This document shows, one piece after another, positions 35,054 to 44,222 of a DNA stretch of 64,000 nt. The stretch lies in contig CP001622.1 in assembly GCA_000023185.1 (NCBI GenBank), positions 2,108,001 to 2,172,000 on the forward strand. Direction: 5' to 3'. Every line of letters starts with the position of its first letter. The first letter of the stretch is position 1. A program made the position numbers and the translations under genes. Under the pieces are notes generated by a model. The model did no database searches, had not been told where the DNA came from, and saw only the letters and a list, made by a program, of their open reading frames with translations. The stretch comes from Rhizobium leguminosarum bv. trifolii WSM1325 (GTDB lineage: Bacteria > Pseudomonadota > Alphaproteobacteria > Rhizobiales > Rhizobiaceae).

Positions 35054-35878
35054 TCAGACCGTAAAAACCTCACGCCGCAACACCTCCCACGAGGCCTTGT
35101 CGGGCGCAATCAGCAGCCCGCCATCGAGATGATGCGGCAGGTAGGGCGAGCCGTCGAAGCGCGCCGCATAGGCGCCCGCCTCCTGCGAGATCAGCGTACC
35201 GGCAAGGTGATCCCAGGGCATCAGCTTGTTGTACATGAGGTAATGCACATGGCCGCCGGCAAAGGTGCGGTATTCGTGGGCGGCGCAGCGGTAATTGGTG
35301 AGGAAGCGCACCTTGGCGAGATTGGCGAGCACTTCGGCCCGCTTCTCCTGCGGCAGGTAGCCTGTCGAGGCCATGCCGACCATATGCTCCAGTCCCACGG
35401 GAGCTGCGACCGACAGCCGCTCGGCGCCGCCATCCGGCCGCCGCAGCCAGGCGCCGCCGCCTTTTTCGGCCATCACCCAGTCGTCGCCCATCGGATCGTA
35501 GATAATGCCGGCAACTGTCTCGCCGCCGGAGATGACGGATGCCATGACGCCGAAGGCCGGGATGCCGGAGGCGAAATTGAACGTGCCGTCGACCGGATCG
35601 ACGACGATCGCGAGATCGGCATGCTCGAGCCTGCCGAGCAAATCATGATCGGCCGCGACCGATTCTTCGCCGAGGAACAGCGCACCCGGCCAGAGTTGCG
35701 CAGATTCCGCCTTGATCATGCGCTCGGCCTGCTCATCGGCTTCGGTGACGAGATCGGTCGCCTCGCTCTTGGCGCGTACGTCGGCCTGGCTGAGCCGGCG
35801 AAAGCGCGGCAGGATCTCCGCCTTTGCCGCGCGGCGCAGCAAATCGGCAAGAAGGGTCGCGTCGACAATCGAAGTCAT
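35054..35878 (-). CDS. Inositol monophosphatase-family phosphatase, copy 1
   Basis: 274 residues. The Mg2+ site is visible: GEES (69-72 region), then VVDPVDGTFNFASG (DPxDGT) and a C-terminal PWDHLAG. The family hydrolyses phosphate monoesters such as inositol 1-phosphate, histidinol phosphate or 3'-phosphoadenosine 5'-phosphate; the substrate here is open. A paralogue lies directly upstream, so the pair is probably one operon. Confidence 0.88.
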   Translation of the reverse strand: MTSIVDATLLADLLRRAAKAEILPRFRRLSQADVRAKSEATDLVTEADEQAERMIKAESAQLWPGALFLGEESVAADHDLLGRLEHADLAIVVDPVDGTFNFASGIPAFGVMASVISGGETVAGIIYDPMGDDWVMAEKGGGAWLRRPDGGAERLSVAAPVGLEHMVGMASTGYLPQEKRAEVLANLAKVRFLTNYRCAAHEYRTFAGGHVHYLMYNKLMPWDHLAGTLISQEAGAYAARFDGSPYLPHHLDGGLLIAPDKASWEVLRREVFTV

Positions 35879-35918
35879 GTCAAATCCTCACGCTTGGGTC
35901 TCTCAGAAGAACCTTGAA

Positions 35919-36746
35919 TCAGATGCCGACGATCTCGCGCCGGATGAGCTGCCAGCTCTCCTTGTCGGGCGCGGAGATGATACCGCCCACGGTCTCGCCG
36001 GGGCGATAGGGCGTGCCGTCGAATTTCGCCGTATGGCCGCCGGCCTCCTGATGCGCGAGCACCCCGGCCAGGTGATCCCAAGGCATCAGCTTCGCATGGC
36101 CGATGAAATGCAGCTTGCCGGAGGCGACCATCCAATATTCGTAGGCCGAGCAGTTGAAGGCGAAGGTCATCCGGATCTTCGCCATGTTGGCGCAGATACG
36201 CGCGCGATCCGGTTCGTCCATGTGGCTCCATGACAGGCCACCGACCATCTGGTTCAGGCTAGCAGGCTCAGCGACTTTCAGCTTTGTCGACTGCCCGTCC
36301 CGACGCGTCAGAAAGGCGCCTGCCCCCCTGATCGCGGTCACCGTGTCACCGAGAACAGGATCGTGAATGATGCCGGCGACCGTCTCGCCCCGGACGGTCA
36401 CCGCCAACATGGTCCCGAAGACAGGAAGCCCGGCGGCGAAATTGAACGTCCCGTCGACAGGGTCGATGACGAAGGCGAGCTCGGCATCGGCAAGTGCCGG
36501 CACGACAGACCGGTCGGCGTCATAAGCCTCCTCGCCGACGACGAGTGCTGCGGGAAAGCGCTCTCTCAGCGCCGCGGTGATCCGGTGTTCGGCAAGCAGA
36601 TCCGCTTGCGTCACCAGATCGATTGCCGAAGTCTTCTCCGAAACATCGGCAGCGCCGAGATTGCGGAAACGCGGCATGATCTCGGCTTGCGCCGCCTCTC
36701 TGACGCAATCGCCGAGAAAGAGAATATCCTGATCTGAAATAGTCAT
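35919..36746 (-). CDS. Inositol monophosphatase-family phosphatase, copy 2
   Basis: 275 residues from the ATG at 36746, which has a GGCAGGA site; another ATG lies 21 bp upstream. Same metal-site motifs as copy 1: GEEAYD, VIDPVDGTFNFAAG and PWDHLAG. The two share long identical stretches (VDPVDGTFNFA-G-P-FG, KLMPWDHLAG, and a W..(L)RREI/V C-terminus). It lies 40 bp upstream of copy 1. Confidence 0.88.
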   Translation of the reverse strand: MTISDQDILFLGDCVREAAQAEIMPRFRNLGAADVSEKTSAIDLVTQADLLAEHRITAALRERFPAALVVGEEAYDADRSVVPALADAELAFVIDPVDGTFNFAAGLPVFGTMLAVTVRGETVAGIIHDPVLGDTVTAIRGAGAFLTRRDGQSTKLKVAEPASLNQMVGGLSWSHMDEPDRARICANMAKIRMTFAFNCSAYEYWMVASGKLHFIGHAKLMPWDHLAGVLAHQEAGGHTAKFDGTPYRPGETVGGIISAPDKESWQLIRREIVGI

Positions 36747-36791
36747 GCGAAATCCTGCCTCATTCAATAGCCTGCCTGCATAGCTGGCCTT

Positions 36792-37661
36792 TCATGAAGG
36801 ATCGGTGACACCAAGGGTGGAAAAGTCGAAGAGTTTCGGATCGAGCAGATGCGACGGGTTCACATGCGAAAGCGCCCGCAGCATCGTATCCTTGCGGCCC
36901 GGCATCCGCCGCTCGATATCGGCAAGCATATCCTTCATCGCATTGCGCTGCAGCCCGTCCTGCGAGCCGCAGAGATCGCAGGGGATGATCGGAAACTGCA
37001 TAGCGACGGCAAACTTCGCGAGGTCGTCCTCAGCGGCATAGGCGAGCGGACGGAGCACCATCAGATCGCCCTCGTCGTTCAGAAGCTTCGCCGGCATCGA
37101 GGCGAGCCGGCCGCCATGGAAGAAATTCATGAAGAAGGTTTCGAGAATGTCCTCGCGGTGATGGCCGAGCACCAGCGCATCGCAACCCTCTTCCCGCGCG
37201 ACACGGTAGAGATTGCCGCGCCGCAGCCGCGAACAGAGCGAACAATAGGTGGCGCCTTCAGGCACCTTCTCCTTCACGATCGAATAGGTGTCGCGATACT
37301 CGATCCGGTGGCGGACGCCGATCTTGTTAAGATAATCCGGCAGAACGTGTTTCGGAAAGTTCGGCTGGCCCTGGTCAAGATTGCAGGCGATGAGCTCGAC
37401 CGGCAGCAAGCCGCGCCATTTGAGATCGAGCAGCAGCGCCAACAGCCCATAAGAGTCCTTGCCACCGGAAAGGCCGACCAGCCAGCGCTTCTGGCCCTTC
37501 AGCATGTCGAAATCGTCGAAGGCCTGGCGCACCTGCCGCAGCAGCCGCTTGCGCAGCTTGTTGAAGGAGACCGAGCGCGGTGCATCGGCAAACAGCGCAT
37601 GGCCGCTGGTGTCGGCTTCGCCGGTTTCCAAATCATCGGCGATGTTGGCTGCGATATTCAT
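36792..37661 (-). CDS. ttcA: tRNA 2-thiocytidine synthase TtcA
   Basis: 289 residues. TtcA thiolates cytidine 32 of certain tRNAs using ATP and an iron-sulfur cluster. It has the PP-loop SGGKDS (65-70) and the cluster cysteines CSLC (140-143) and Cys228 in PCDLCG. The upstream gene is transcribed in the same direction, but a 60-bp gap separates them. Confidence 0.94.
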   Translation of the reverse strand: MNIAANIADDLETGEADTSGHALFADAPRSVSFNKLRKRLLRQVRQAFDDFDMLKGQKRWLVGLSGGKDSYGLLALLLDLKWRGLLPVELIACNLDQGQPNFPKHVLPDYLNKIGVRHRIEYRDTYSIVKEKVPEGATYCSLCSRLRRGNLYRVAREEGCDALVLGHHREDILETFFMNFFHGGRLASMPAKLLNDEGDLMVLRPLAYAAEDDLAKFAVAMQFPIIPCDLCGSQDGLQRNAMKDMLADIERRMPGRKDTMLRALSHVNPSHLLDPKLFDFSTLGVTDPS

Positions 37662-37721
37662 TGCTTCGTCCTACAGAAATTCCACATTTGCTCTAGCAGA
37701 AAGCTGCCTGGCAACACAGCA

Positions 37722-38651
37722 TCAATCGCCGAAAACCGACCAGCCGGTGCGGGCTGCGAGCATTTCCAGCGCCGCGGCGCCGAGCTGCGAATTGCCGACC
37801 TTGTTCAGCCCCGGCGACCACACCGCGATCGAGGCAATGCCCGGCGCCACCGCAAAAATGCCGCCGCCGACGCCGCTCTTACCGGGCAGGCCGACATGAT
37901 AGGCGAAGTCACCCGAGCCATCGTAATGGCCGCAGGTCAGCATCAGCGCATTGATGCGACGCGCCCGCTTCGGCGAGACCACCGAATGGCCGGTCGTCGG
38001 ATTGCTGCCGCGCGCCGCCAGGAACAGCCCGGCGCGGGCGAGCTGCTCGCAGCTCATCGACAGCGCGCATTGATGGAAATAGACGCCGAGCACGTGGTCG
38101 ACCGGATGGTCGAGATTGCGGTAGGCGCGCATGAAGTTGGCAAGCGCGAAATTGCGGTATCCCGTCTGCGTTTCCGAGCGCGCCACCTTGTCGTCGATGG
38201 TGATCGACTCGTCATCGGCGAGATAACGCACGAAGCGCAGCAGCTCGCCGATTGCCTCGCGCGGCGCATGGCCGGCCATGACGACGTCGCTGACGGCGAT
38301 CGCGCCGGCATTGATGAAGGGGTTGCGGGGGATGCCGCTCTCATGCTCCAACTGGACGATCGAGTTGAAAGCCGATCCCGAGGGTTCGCGCCCGACCCGC
38401 TTCCACAGCCCCTCGCCGACCTTGCCGAGCGCCAGCGTCAGCATGAAGACCTTCGATATGCTCTGAATCGAGAAGGCGGTATCGGCATTGCCGACGCGAT
38501 AGACTTTGCCGTCGACGGTGACGATCGCCATGCCGAACTGCTTCGGGTCGACCTTGGCGAGCTCCGGAATATAGTCCGCCACCTTGCCCTCGCCGATCCG
38601 CGGCTGGATATCGGCGTAGATGCTATCGAGGGTCGCCTGCAAATCTGCCAT
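37722..38651 (-). CDS. glsA: Glutaminase A
   Basis: 309 residues, the standard length. It hydrolyses glutamine to glutamate and ammonia. The serine-lysine active site SIQSISK ends at Lys67 (Ser64 nucleophile), and the family blocks [15 protein letters not shown] and [11 protein letters not shown] are present. R. etli glutaminase A belongs to this family. A strong terminator for rpsD lies between rpsD and this gene, so glsA has its own promoter or depends on read-through. Confidence 0.95.
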   Translation of the reverse strand: MADLQATLDSIYADIQPRIGEGKVADYIPELAKVDPKQFGMAIVTVDGKVYRVGNADTAFSIQSISKVFMLTLALGKVGEGLWKRVGREPSGSAFNSIVQLEHESGIPRNPFINAGAIAVSDVVMAGHAPREAIGELLRFVRYLADDESITIDDKVARSETQTGYRNFALANFMRAYRNLDHPVDHVLGVYFHQCALSMSCEQLARAGLFLAARGSNPTTGHSVVSPKRARRINALMLTCGHYDGSGDFAYHVGLPGKSGVGGGIFAVAPGIASIAVWSPGLNKVGNSQLGAAALEMLAARTGWSVFGD

Positions 38652-38668
38652 TGCTTCTCTCCAGATCG

Positions 38669-38695
38669 CAAAAAAGCCGCTCGAAAGAGCGGCTT
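38669..38695 (-). terminator. Rho-independent terminator of rpsD
   Basis: On the minus strand AAGCCGCTC pairs with GAGCGGCTT around a TTTC loop and is followed by a run of T (38669-38675 on the plus strand is an A run). A textbook structure, 60 bp after the rpsD stop. Confidence 0.9.
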
Positions 38696-38753
38696 TCCGT
38701 ATATCGACGCATGCTGTTGTCTCGCAATCGGTTTCGACTGCGAGACGAATGCA

Positions 38754-39371
38754 TTAACGCGAGTAGAATTCGACGACCAGATGCGGTTCCATGACGACCG
38801 GGAACGGAACGTCGCTGAGCGTCGGAACGCGGCCGAAGGTTGCGACCATCTTGCTGTGATCGACTTCGATGTAATCAGGAACGTCGCGCTCTGCGAGGCT
38901 GACGGCTTCCAGAACGATCACCAGCTGCTTCGACTTTTCGCGAACTTCGATGACATCGCCGGCCTTGCAACGGTAGGAACCGATGTTGACGCGCACACCG
39001 TTGACCGAGACGTGGCCATGGTTGACGAACTGGCGGGCAGCAAAGACCGTCGGAACGAACTTGGCGCGATAGACGATTGCGTCGAGGCGCGATTCCAGCA
39101 GGCCGATCAGATTTTCAGAAGTGTCGCCCTTGCGGCGGTCGGCTTCGGCGAAGATCGCGCGGAACTGCTTTTCGCGCAGGTCACCGTAGTAGCCCTTGAG
39201 CTTCTGCTTGGCGCGCAGCTGCACACCGAAGTCCGAAAGCTTGCCCTTGCGGCGCTGGCCGTGCTGGCCCGGGCCGTATTCGCGGCGGTTTACCGGGGAC
39301 TTCGGACGGCCCCAGATGTTTTCGCCCATACGGCGGTCAATTTTGTACTTGGACGATTCGCGCTTGCTCAT
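38754..39371 (-). CDS. rpsD: 30S ribosomal protein S4
   Basis: 205 residues from the ATG at 39371 ([16 protein letters not shown]). A primary 16S rRNA-binding protein. The S4 RNA-binding motif ([32 protein letters not shown], about 95-126) is intact. The start has GGAAA upstream. It is a single gene here, bounded by terminators on both sides. Confidence 0.98.
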   Translation of the reverse strand: MSKRESSKYKIDRRMGENIWGRPKSPVNRREYGPGQHGQRRKGKLSDFGVQLRAKQKLKGYYGDLREKQFRAIFAEADRRKGDTSENLIGLLESRLDAIVYRAKFVPTVFAARQFVNHGHVSVNGVRVNIGSYRCKAGDVIEVREKSKQLVIVLEAVSLAERDVPDYIEVDHSKMVATFGRVPTLSDVPFPVVMEPHLVVEFYSR

Positions 39372-39502
39372 CGTATTTCCTTTCAAAGGTTTATGACGGC
39401 TTGTTGCCAAACCGCACGAAGGAAACACGCCCTCCTCTGGTCTTTTCCGAGACCTGACAGGATGTTCCGGTTAGCGAACAGGAACGATCCACGGGACATG
39501 TC

Positions 39503-39532
39503 AAATGAAACACCGGGCATTGCTGCCCGGTG
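39503..39532 (-). terminator. Terminator after the HerA-like ATPase gene
   Basis: On the minus strand CACCGGGCA pairs with TGCCCGGTG around a GCAA loop, followed by TTTCATTT. It separates the ATPase gene from rpsD. Confidence 0.7.
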
Positions 39533-39595
39533 CTTGCGGCGGTCTTTAGAGGGCCGTCATGAAATTGTCAACAGCGGCAAAGCTCGAAAGCACCA

Positions 39596-41110
39596 CTATT
39601 CCGCCGCCAGCCGTGGGTCCCCGCCAGCATCAGGTGCGTTGGCGTCGCCCGGCGCCGTCTGGCAGTCCATATCAGGGAAAGCGACGATACGCTTGCCGGA
39701 AAAATCGGCGTGCACGACGATGATGCCCTGCTCCTCGAAATAGCCGAGCAGGCGCCGCGCACGGCGGGCGGAATGGGTGCCATAGGCACGGGCGATGCGG
39801 GCGTCCGACGGGCACGGCTCGCCGCAGACGGCGGCCTTGGCGAGCATCAGGAAGACGCCCTGCAGGTCGTCGGTGACACCTGAAGACAGCGACAGCGCCG
39901 TCGCCCAGGCATCGGTTGCGGCCGTTGCCGCATCGACGCCAGAGCGCGAGATCGCCACGCGCCGGCGGAAATCCGGCAGCGCGATCGGCGGTCCCGGCAC
40001 GCGACGCATGCGCAGCCTTACCAGAAAGTCCTGGTAGAGCACCGAATCGGTGCGGAAGGCGGATGCCGGATCGTCCAGTATCTCGGCCAGCACACCTGCA
40101 AGGCGCTCCTCCCGCTCCTCGGCGGAGACTTCCACCTGGCTCGCCCTCGCCTCCGCAGGTACGGCCGATGCAGCCGGCGTTGAGCGCGAGAGTTCGGCCA
40201 GAATATCGGTCGTCGGCCGTGGCGCCGGCGGGGCGCGGCGCACCAGCGGGCGTTGGAATTCCTCCGGATCGGGCGTGAAGATCAGGTCTTCGACATCCTG
40301 CGGCGCATCCGGCAGCGGCATCAGTTTCGGGCTGGAGGAGCGCGCCGAGGTCTCCACCGCGCCGATCTGGATCGGCAGCGGCCGGCGCGACAGCGCGGGT
40401 CCGAGAGCGACGAAATTGCCGCGCTTCAGGTCGCGGAACATCTCGGCCTGGCGCCGGTCCATACCGAGCAGGTCGGCGGCGCGCGCCATGTCGATATCGA
40501 GGAAGGTGCGGCCCATCAGGAAGTTCGAGGCCTCAGCCGCAACGTTCTTGGCGAGCTTGGCAAGCCGCTGCGTCGCGATCACGCCGGCAAGGCCGCGCTT
40601 GCGGCCGCGGCACATCAGATTGGTCATCGCGCCGAGCGACATCTTGCGCGCATCTTCCGAGACATCGCCACCGACCGACGGCGCAAACATCTGCGCCTCG
40701 TCGACCACGACGAGAACCGGATACCAGTATTCGCGATCGGCATCGAACATGCCGTTGAGGAAGGCGGCGGCGGCGCGCATCTGGTCTTCGAGATCGAGGC
40801 CTTCGAGCGTCAGCACGCAGGAAACGCGATGCTGACGGATGCGGTTGGCAATGCCCGCCAACTCCGCCTCTGTGCGCTCACCGTCGACGACGACGTGGCC
40901 GAACCTGTCGCTGAGCGTGACGAAATCACCCTCGGGATCGATGATGACCTGCTGCACCCATTGCGCCGATTGCTCGAGCAGACGGCGCAGAAGATGCGAT
41001 TTTCCGGAGCCGGAATTGCCCTGCACGAGCAGACGTGTCGCCAGCAGCTCCTCGATATCGAGCGTCGCCGGAGCGCCGGACGCCAATCCCATATCGATGC
41101 CAACCTGCAC
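39596..41110 (-). CDS. HerA/DUF87-type ATP-binding protein
   Basis: 504 residues from a GTG at 41108-41110 with AAGGGG 8 nt upstream; a TTG 6 bp earlier is less well placed. Walker A GNSGSGKS is at 31-38 and Walker B VLVVVDEAQ at 132-140, followed by GRKRGLAGVIATQR, the HerA/FtsK superfamily pattern with DUF87. The C-terminal third is Pro/Ala-rich and then contains a predicted winged-helix-like stretch (SDARIARAYGTHSARRARRLLGYFEE). HerA ATPases translocate DNA, usually with a NurA nuclease; no such gene is next to it. Confidence 0.82.
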   Translation of the reverse strand: MQVGIDMGLASGAPATLDIEELLATRLLVQGNSGSGKSHLLRRLLEQSAQWVQQVIIDPEGDFVTLSDRFGHVVVDGERTEAELAGIANRIRQHRVSCVLTLEGLDLEDQMRAAAAFLNGMFDADREYWYPVLVVVDEAQMFAPSVGGDVSEDARKMSLGAMTNLMCRGRKRGLAGVIATQRLAKLAKNVAAEASNFLMGRTFLDIDMARAADLLGMDRRQAEMFRDLKRGNFVALGPALSRRPLPIQIGAVETSARSSSPKLMPLPDAPQDVEDLIFTPDPEEFQRPLVRRAPPAPRPTTDILAELSRSTPAASAVPAEARASQVEVSAEEREERLAGVLAEILDDPASAFRTDSVLYQDFLVRLRMRRVPGPPIALPDFRRRVAISRSGVDAATAATDAWATALSLSSGVTDDLQGVFLMLAKAAVCGEPCPSDARIARAYGTHSARRARRLLGYFEEQGIIVVHADFSGKRIVAFPDMDCQTAPGDANAPDAGGDPRLAAE

Positions 41111-41146
41111 GTCCAATTCCCCTTACAAATTCCCGGCCCGTCTCTA

Positions 41147-41258
41147 GATCAGGATGATTTTAGGCCCGATCGGCCTAAAACCTGTTTCCTGATCTACATC
41201 AAAGAAATAGAGCATGATGTCGTCCGAAAACCGCGTACACTTTTCGGCATCATGCTCT
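41147..41258. repeat. Composite palindromic repeat element
   Basis: The first half has GATCAGG (41147-41153) facing CCTGATC (41188-41194) with an inner TTAGGCC/GGCCTAA dyad. The second half (41209-41258) has AGAGCATGATG..CCGAAAA facing TTTTCGG.CATCATGCTCT. A nearly identical copy of the second half lies at 55660-55708. A dispersed intergenic repeat family. Confidence 0.75.
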
Positions 41259-41331
41259 AGCAGATTCGCAGGCACCGTTGTCGTCAAACCTTTAAGAACC
41301 CACAGGAAAGCCAGCCCTGGGAAATAAGGCT

Positions 41332-42507
41332 TCACACCGCCTCGCGCTCGACGAGGTCGCCCGCCATGTCCTTCTGCGTCGGAATCAGCAAACGTGTGCA
41401 GAGCAGGCTGACGAAAAGCGGCGCCAGCAAGACCGCAAGCCCCGCGCGCAAGCCCAGGAGTTCGCCGAGAAAGCCGATGATCGGCGGCCCGATGAGAAAA
41501 CCGGTCAGGGCTGCGAAGGAAAGCGTCGCAACGCTTGAAGCGGGCGGGCGATCAGTCAGCGAAGCGACGGCCGTCACCGCAAGCGGAAACCCGACCGAGA
41601 CGCCGACACCGACTGCGGCAAAGCCGAGTAGCGCAAGCGGCGTCGCCGGTGCAAGGAGAACGACGAGCATACCGGCAAGCGAGGCGATGCCGCAGCCACG
41701 GGCAATGGCAACCGCGCCGAAACGGCCTTTCATGTAATCACCGCTGAAGCGCCCCGCCGCAACCATGAAAGCGAAAACCGAATAACCGAGGCCGGTTTGT
41801 GCGCCTTCTGCATTCATGACATCGCGGAGGTAGACCGCCGACCAATCGGCGATCGCACCTTCGGTCATCGTCACGCCGAAGACGAAGGCGCAAATCCCGA
41901 GCAGAGCAAGACTGGGCAGCTTGAAGCCGGTCATTGCCTGCGAATTCTCCGCATGGTGACTTTCCGGCAATTTCGGCAGGCGCAGGCTGGCAATCAGCGC
42001 AGCCGGCAGGATAACGATCGCCGTGATCAGGATCGACCAGTGCGGCGAAAGCCCGAGGGCTATGGCACCAACGCCGATCAGGCTGCCGGCCATGATACCG
42101 AAACTCCAGAAGCCGTGGCAGCGGCTCATGATGATCAGCCCCGTCGCCTTCTCCGTCACATCGGCCTCGACATTCATGCCGAGTTCCACCGTCGAAAGCG
42201 CAACCCCAACGACAATCAAGGCGAAGAATAGAAGCATGACGCTGGGGGCGAAGGCTGGAAGCGAAACCACGGCAAGAAAGAAGATGAAACCATAGATGAT
42301 CGCCATGCGCCCGCCGATGCGCGAGACGAGGCGGCCGGCAAACGGCAGGGTGATCAGCGTGCCGATCGGCAACCCCAGAAGTGCGACGGCGAGATCGGCG
42401 GTGCCGAGTTCAAGCTTCGCCTGGATATCAGGAATGCGCGGCAACCAGGCGCCAAAGGCTATCGGCTGCAGAAAGAAGATCAGCATGACAAGTCTTTGCA
42501 GCGGCAC
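41332..42507 (-). CDS. MFS transporter (YbjJ-like)
   Basis: 391 residues from the GTG at 42505-42507, chosen because AAGGGA lies 8-9 nt upstream; an ATG at 42579 would add 24 polar residues without a ribosome site. Hydrophobic segments cover the protein. Motifs such as FGAWLPRIPDIQAKLELG and LVSRIGGRMAIIYGF fit the YbjJ-like major facilitator subfamily. Substrate unknown. Confidence 0.82.
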   Translation of the reverse strand: MPLQRLVMLIFFLQPIAFGAWLPRIPDIQAKLELGTADLAVALLGLPIGTLITLPFAGRLVSRIGGRMAIIYGFIFFLAVVSLPAFAPSVMLLFFALIVVGVALSTVELGMNVEADVTEKATGLIIMSRCHGFWSFGIMAGSLIGVGAIALGLSPHWSILITAIVILPAALIASLRLPKLPESHHAENSQAMTGFKLPSLALLGICAFVFGVTMTEGAIADWSAVYLRDVMNAEGAQTGLGYSVFAFMVAAGRFSGDYMKGRFGAVAIARGCGIASLAGMLVVLLAPATPLALLGFAAVGVGVSVGFPLAVTAVASLTDRPPASSVATLSFAALTGFLIGPPIIGFLGELLGLRAGLAVLLAPLFVSLLCTRLLIPTQKDMAGDLVEREAV

Positions 42508-42603
42508 GGCGCATCCCTTTATGTATCGAGCGGCAAACACCCGCCCGCGATTCCCCACAGAGATGTTGCGCGATGACATCGGTGAAATAAAGCGCGCAGT
42601 GCC

Positions 42604-43407
42604 TTATCGCATGCTGAGACCGAAACCCTGCATCAGCCGGCGCGTCGCAAAGTCGGGATTGCCGGATGTAAAAACGGCAAAGTCGAAATTATCGGGGTGA
42701 ACGGCATCGGCGATCTGCGGAACGAGTGTGCGCGCCCGCCGGGCAATGGCTTCTGCCGGATCCAGCCAGTCCACCGGCCAAGGCGCCAGTCTGCGGAATA
42801 GATTGGCCATGAAGGGATAATGCGTGCAGGCGAGCACGACGATATCGGTCTTGCGGCCTTCCTTCTCGACGAAACATTGGTCGATCTCGGTCAGCACCGC
42901 CTCATCGGAAACCGCGTCGCCCCGGATATAGGCCTCCGCCATGCGCGCCAAGTTTTCCGAGCCGACGAGCCGCACATGACATTGCTGCGCAAAGGACTGG
43001 ATGAGATCGCGCGTATAGGCGCGCTTGACCGTGCCCGGCGTCGCGAGCACCGAGACCAGGCCGGAGCGCGTGCGCTCCGCCGCCGGTTTGATCGCCGGCA
43101 CGGTGCCGACGAAGGTCATCTGAGGAAAGGCGGCGCGGAGATCGGCACCAACAAGCGTGAAGGCGGTGTTGCAGGCGATGATGCAGACTTCGGGATCGTG
43201 CTCCTCGAGCAGCCGGCCGAAAAGCCCGATCACCCGCTCCTTCAGCGCCTGTTCCTCCCAGCCGCCATAGGGAAAGCCGGCATCGTCGGCCACATAGATG
43301 AAGCCGCGTTCCGGCATCAGCACGCGCACCTCGCGCAGCACGGTCAGCCCGCCGATGCCGGAATCGAAGACGAGGACGGGTTTCAGCTCATGCGTCGGCG
43401 CTGTCAT
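42604..43407 (-). CDS. murI: Glutamate racemase
   Basis: 267 residues. It makes D-glutamate for peptidoglycan. Two catalytic cysteines are in place: Cys79 (IACNTAF) and Cys194 (LACTHYPF), with the opening [12 protein letters not shown]. Its ATG lies inside the last 20 bp of the upstream methylase gene, so the genes overlap and are probably coupled. Confidence 0.95.
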   Translation of the reverse strand: MTAPTHELKPVLVFDSGIGGLTVLREVRVLMPERGFIYVADDAGFPYGGWEEQALKERVIGLFGRLLEEHDPEVCIIACNTAFTLVGADLRAAFPQMTFVGTVPAIKPAAERTRSGLVSVLATPGTVKRAYTRDLIQSFAQQCHVRLVGSENLARMAEAYIRGDAVSDEAVLTEIDQCFVEKEGRKTDIVVLACTHYPFMANLFRRLAPWPVDWLDPAEAIARRARTLVPQIADAVHPDNFDFAVFTSGNPDFATRRLMQGFGLSMR

Positions 43408-44218
43408 CGGGCGGTGTTTCCTTGGCCGCTGTCGGGAACCGGCCGCCGCGCGGGCTCTTGCGCGAGAAGCGGTCGAGGGAGGAGATGACGCCGCGCAGCA
43501 CGCTGATTTCCTGCTCCGTGAAGGCCCGGCGGGAGAGTACGGCACGGAGATTGTCGACCATTTTTGGCTTTTTCCCGGCAGGGTGGAAATAACCACGCGC
43601 ATCGAGCGCCTCCTCCAGCTGGTCGAACAGGCCGAACAGCTGGTCCTTGGTCGAGGGCGTCTGCCCCATTGCCTGGAAGGGCACCGCGCCGAGATCCTCC
43701 ATGCCTGATTTCATCCACTCATAGGACATCAGCAGCACTGCCTGGGCGATGTTCAGCGAAGCAAAGGCCGGATTGACGGGGAAAGTGACGATCTCGTCTG
43801 CAAGCGCCACCTCCTCGTTGGTCAGCCCCCAGCGCTCGCGCCCAAAGAGGATTCCGGTTCCCTCGCCGGCACGAAACCTCGCCCGGAGCGTCTCGGCGGC
43901 AATGACCGGCGAACGCACCGGTTTGTAGCCGTCGCGCTCGCGCGCCGTCGTCGCATAGACGAAATTGAGGTCGGCGACCGCCTGTTCCAGCGTATCGTAG
44001 ACCTTGGTCGCCTCGATGACGTGATCGGCCTTGGAGGCGGTCGCCAGGGCTTTCTCGTTCGGCCAGCCGTCGCGCGGATTGACGAGGCGCAGTTCAGCAA
44101 GGCCGAAATTCGCCATGGCGCGCGCCACCATGCCGATATTCTCGCCCATCTGCGGCTCGACCAGAATGATGGCCGGCCCTTCGGCCAGAAGTTGACGCTC
44201 GCTGTTCGTGCCTGCCAT
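43388..44218 (-). CDS. SPOUT RNA methyltransferase, TrmJ-like
   Basis: 276 residues. The SPOUT fold motifs are seen: [23 protein letters not shown] (1), [15 protein letters not shown] (2) and [19 protein letters not shown] (3), as in TrmJ, which 2'-O-methylates nucleotide 32 of tRNA. A C-terminal helical extension is present. It starts 4 bp after the FUSC gene and overlaps murI, so the three form an operon. Confidence 0.87.
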   Translation of the reverse strand: MAGTNSERQLLAEGPAIILVEPQMGENIGMVARAMANFGLAELRLVNPRDGWPNEKALATASKADHVIEATKVYDTLEQAVADLNFVYATTARERDGYKPVRSPVIAAETLRARFRAGEGTGILFGRERWGLTNEEVALADEIVTFPVNPAFASLNIAQAVLLMSYEWMKSGMEDLGAVPFQAMGQTPSTKDQLFGLFDQLEEALDARGYFHPAGKKPKMVDNLRAVLSRRAFTEQEISVLRGVISSLDRFSRKSPRGGRFPTAAKETPPDDSADA

Positions 44219-44222
44219 CGTT

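Noticed and set aside
36849-39743. A 964-codon plus-strand open frame
   Set aside because: It runs antisense across ttcA, glsA and rpsD, all of which are clear genes. Long antisense frames are normal in GC-rich DNA.
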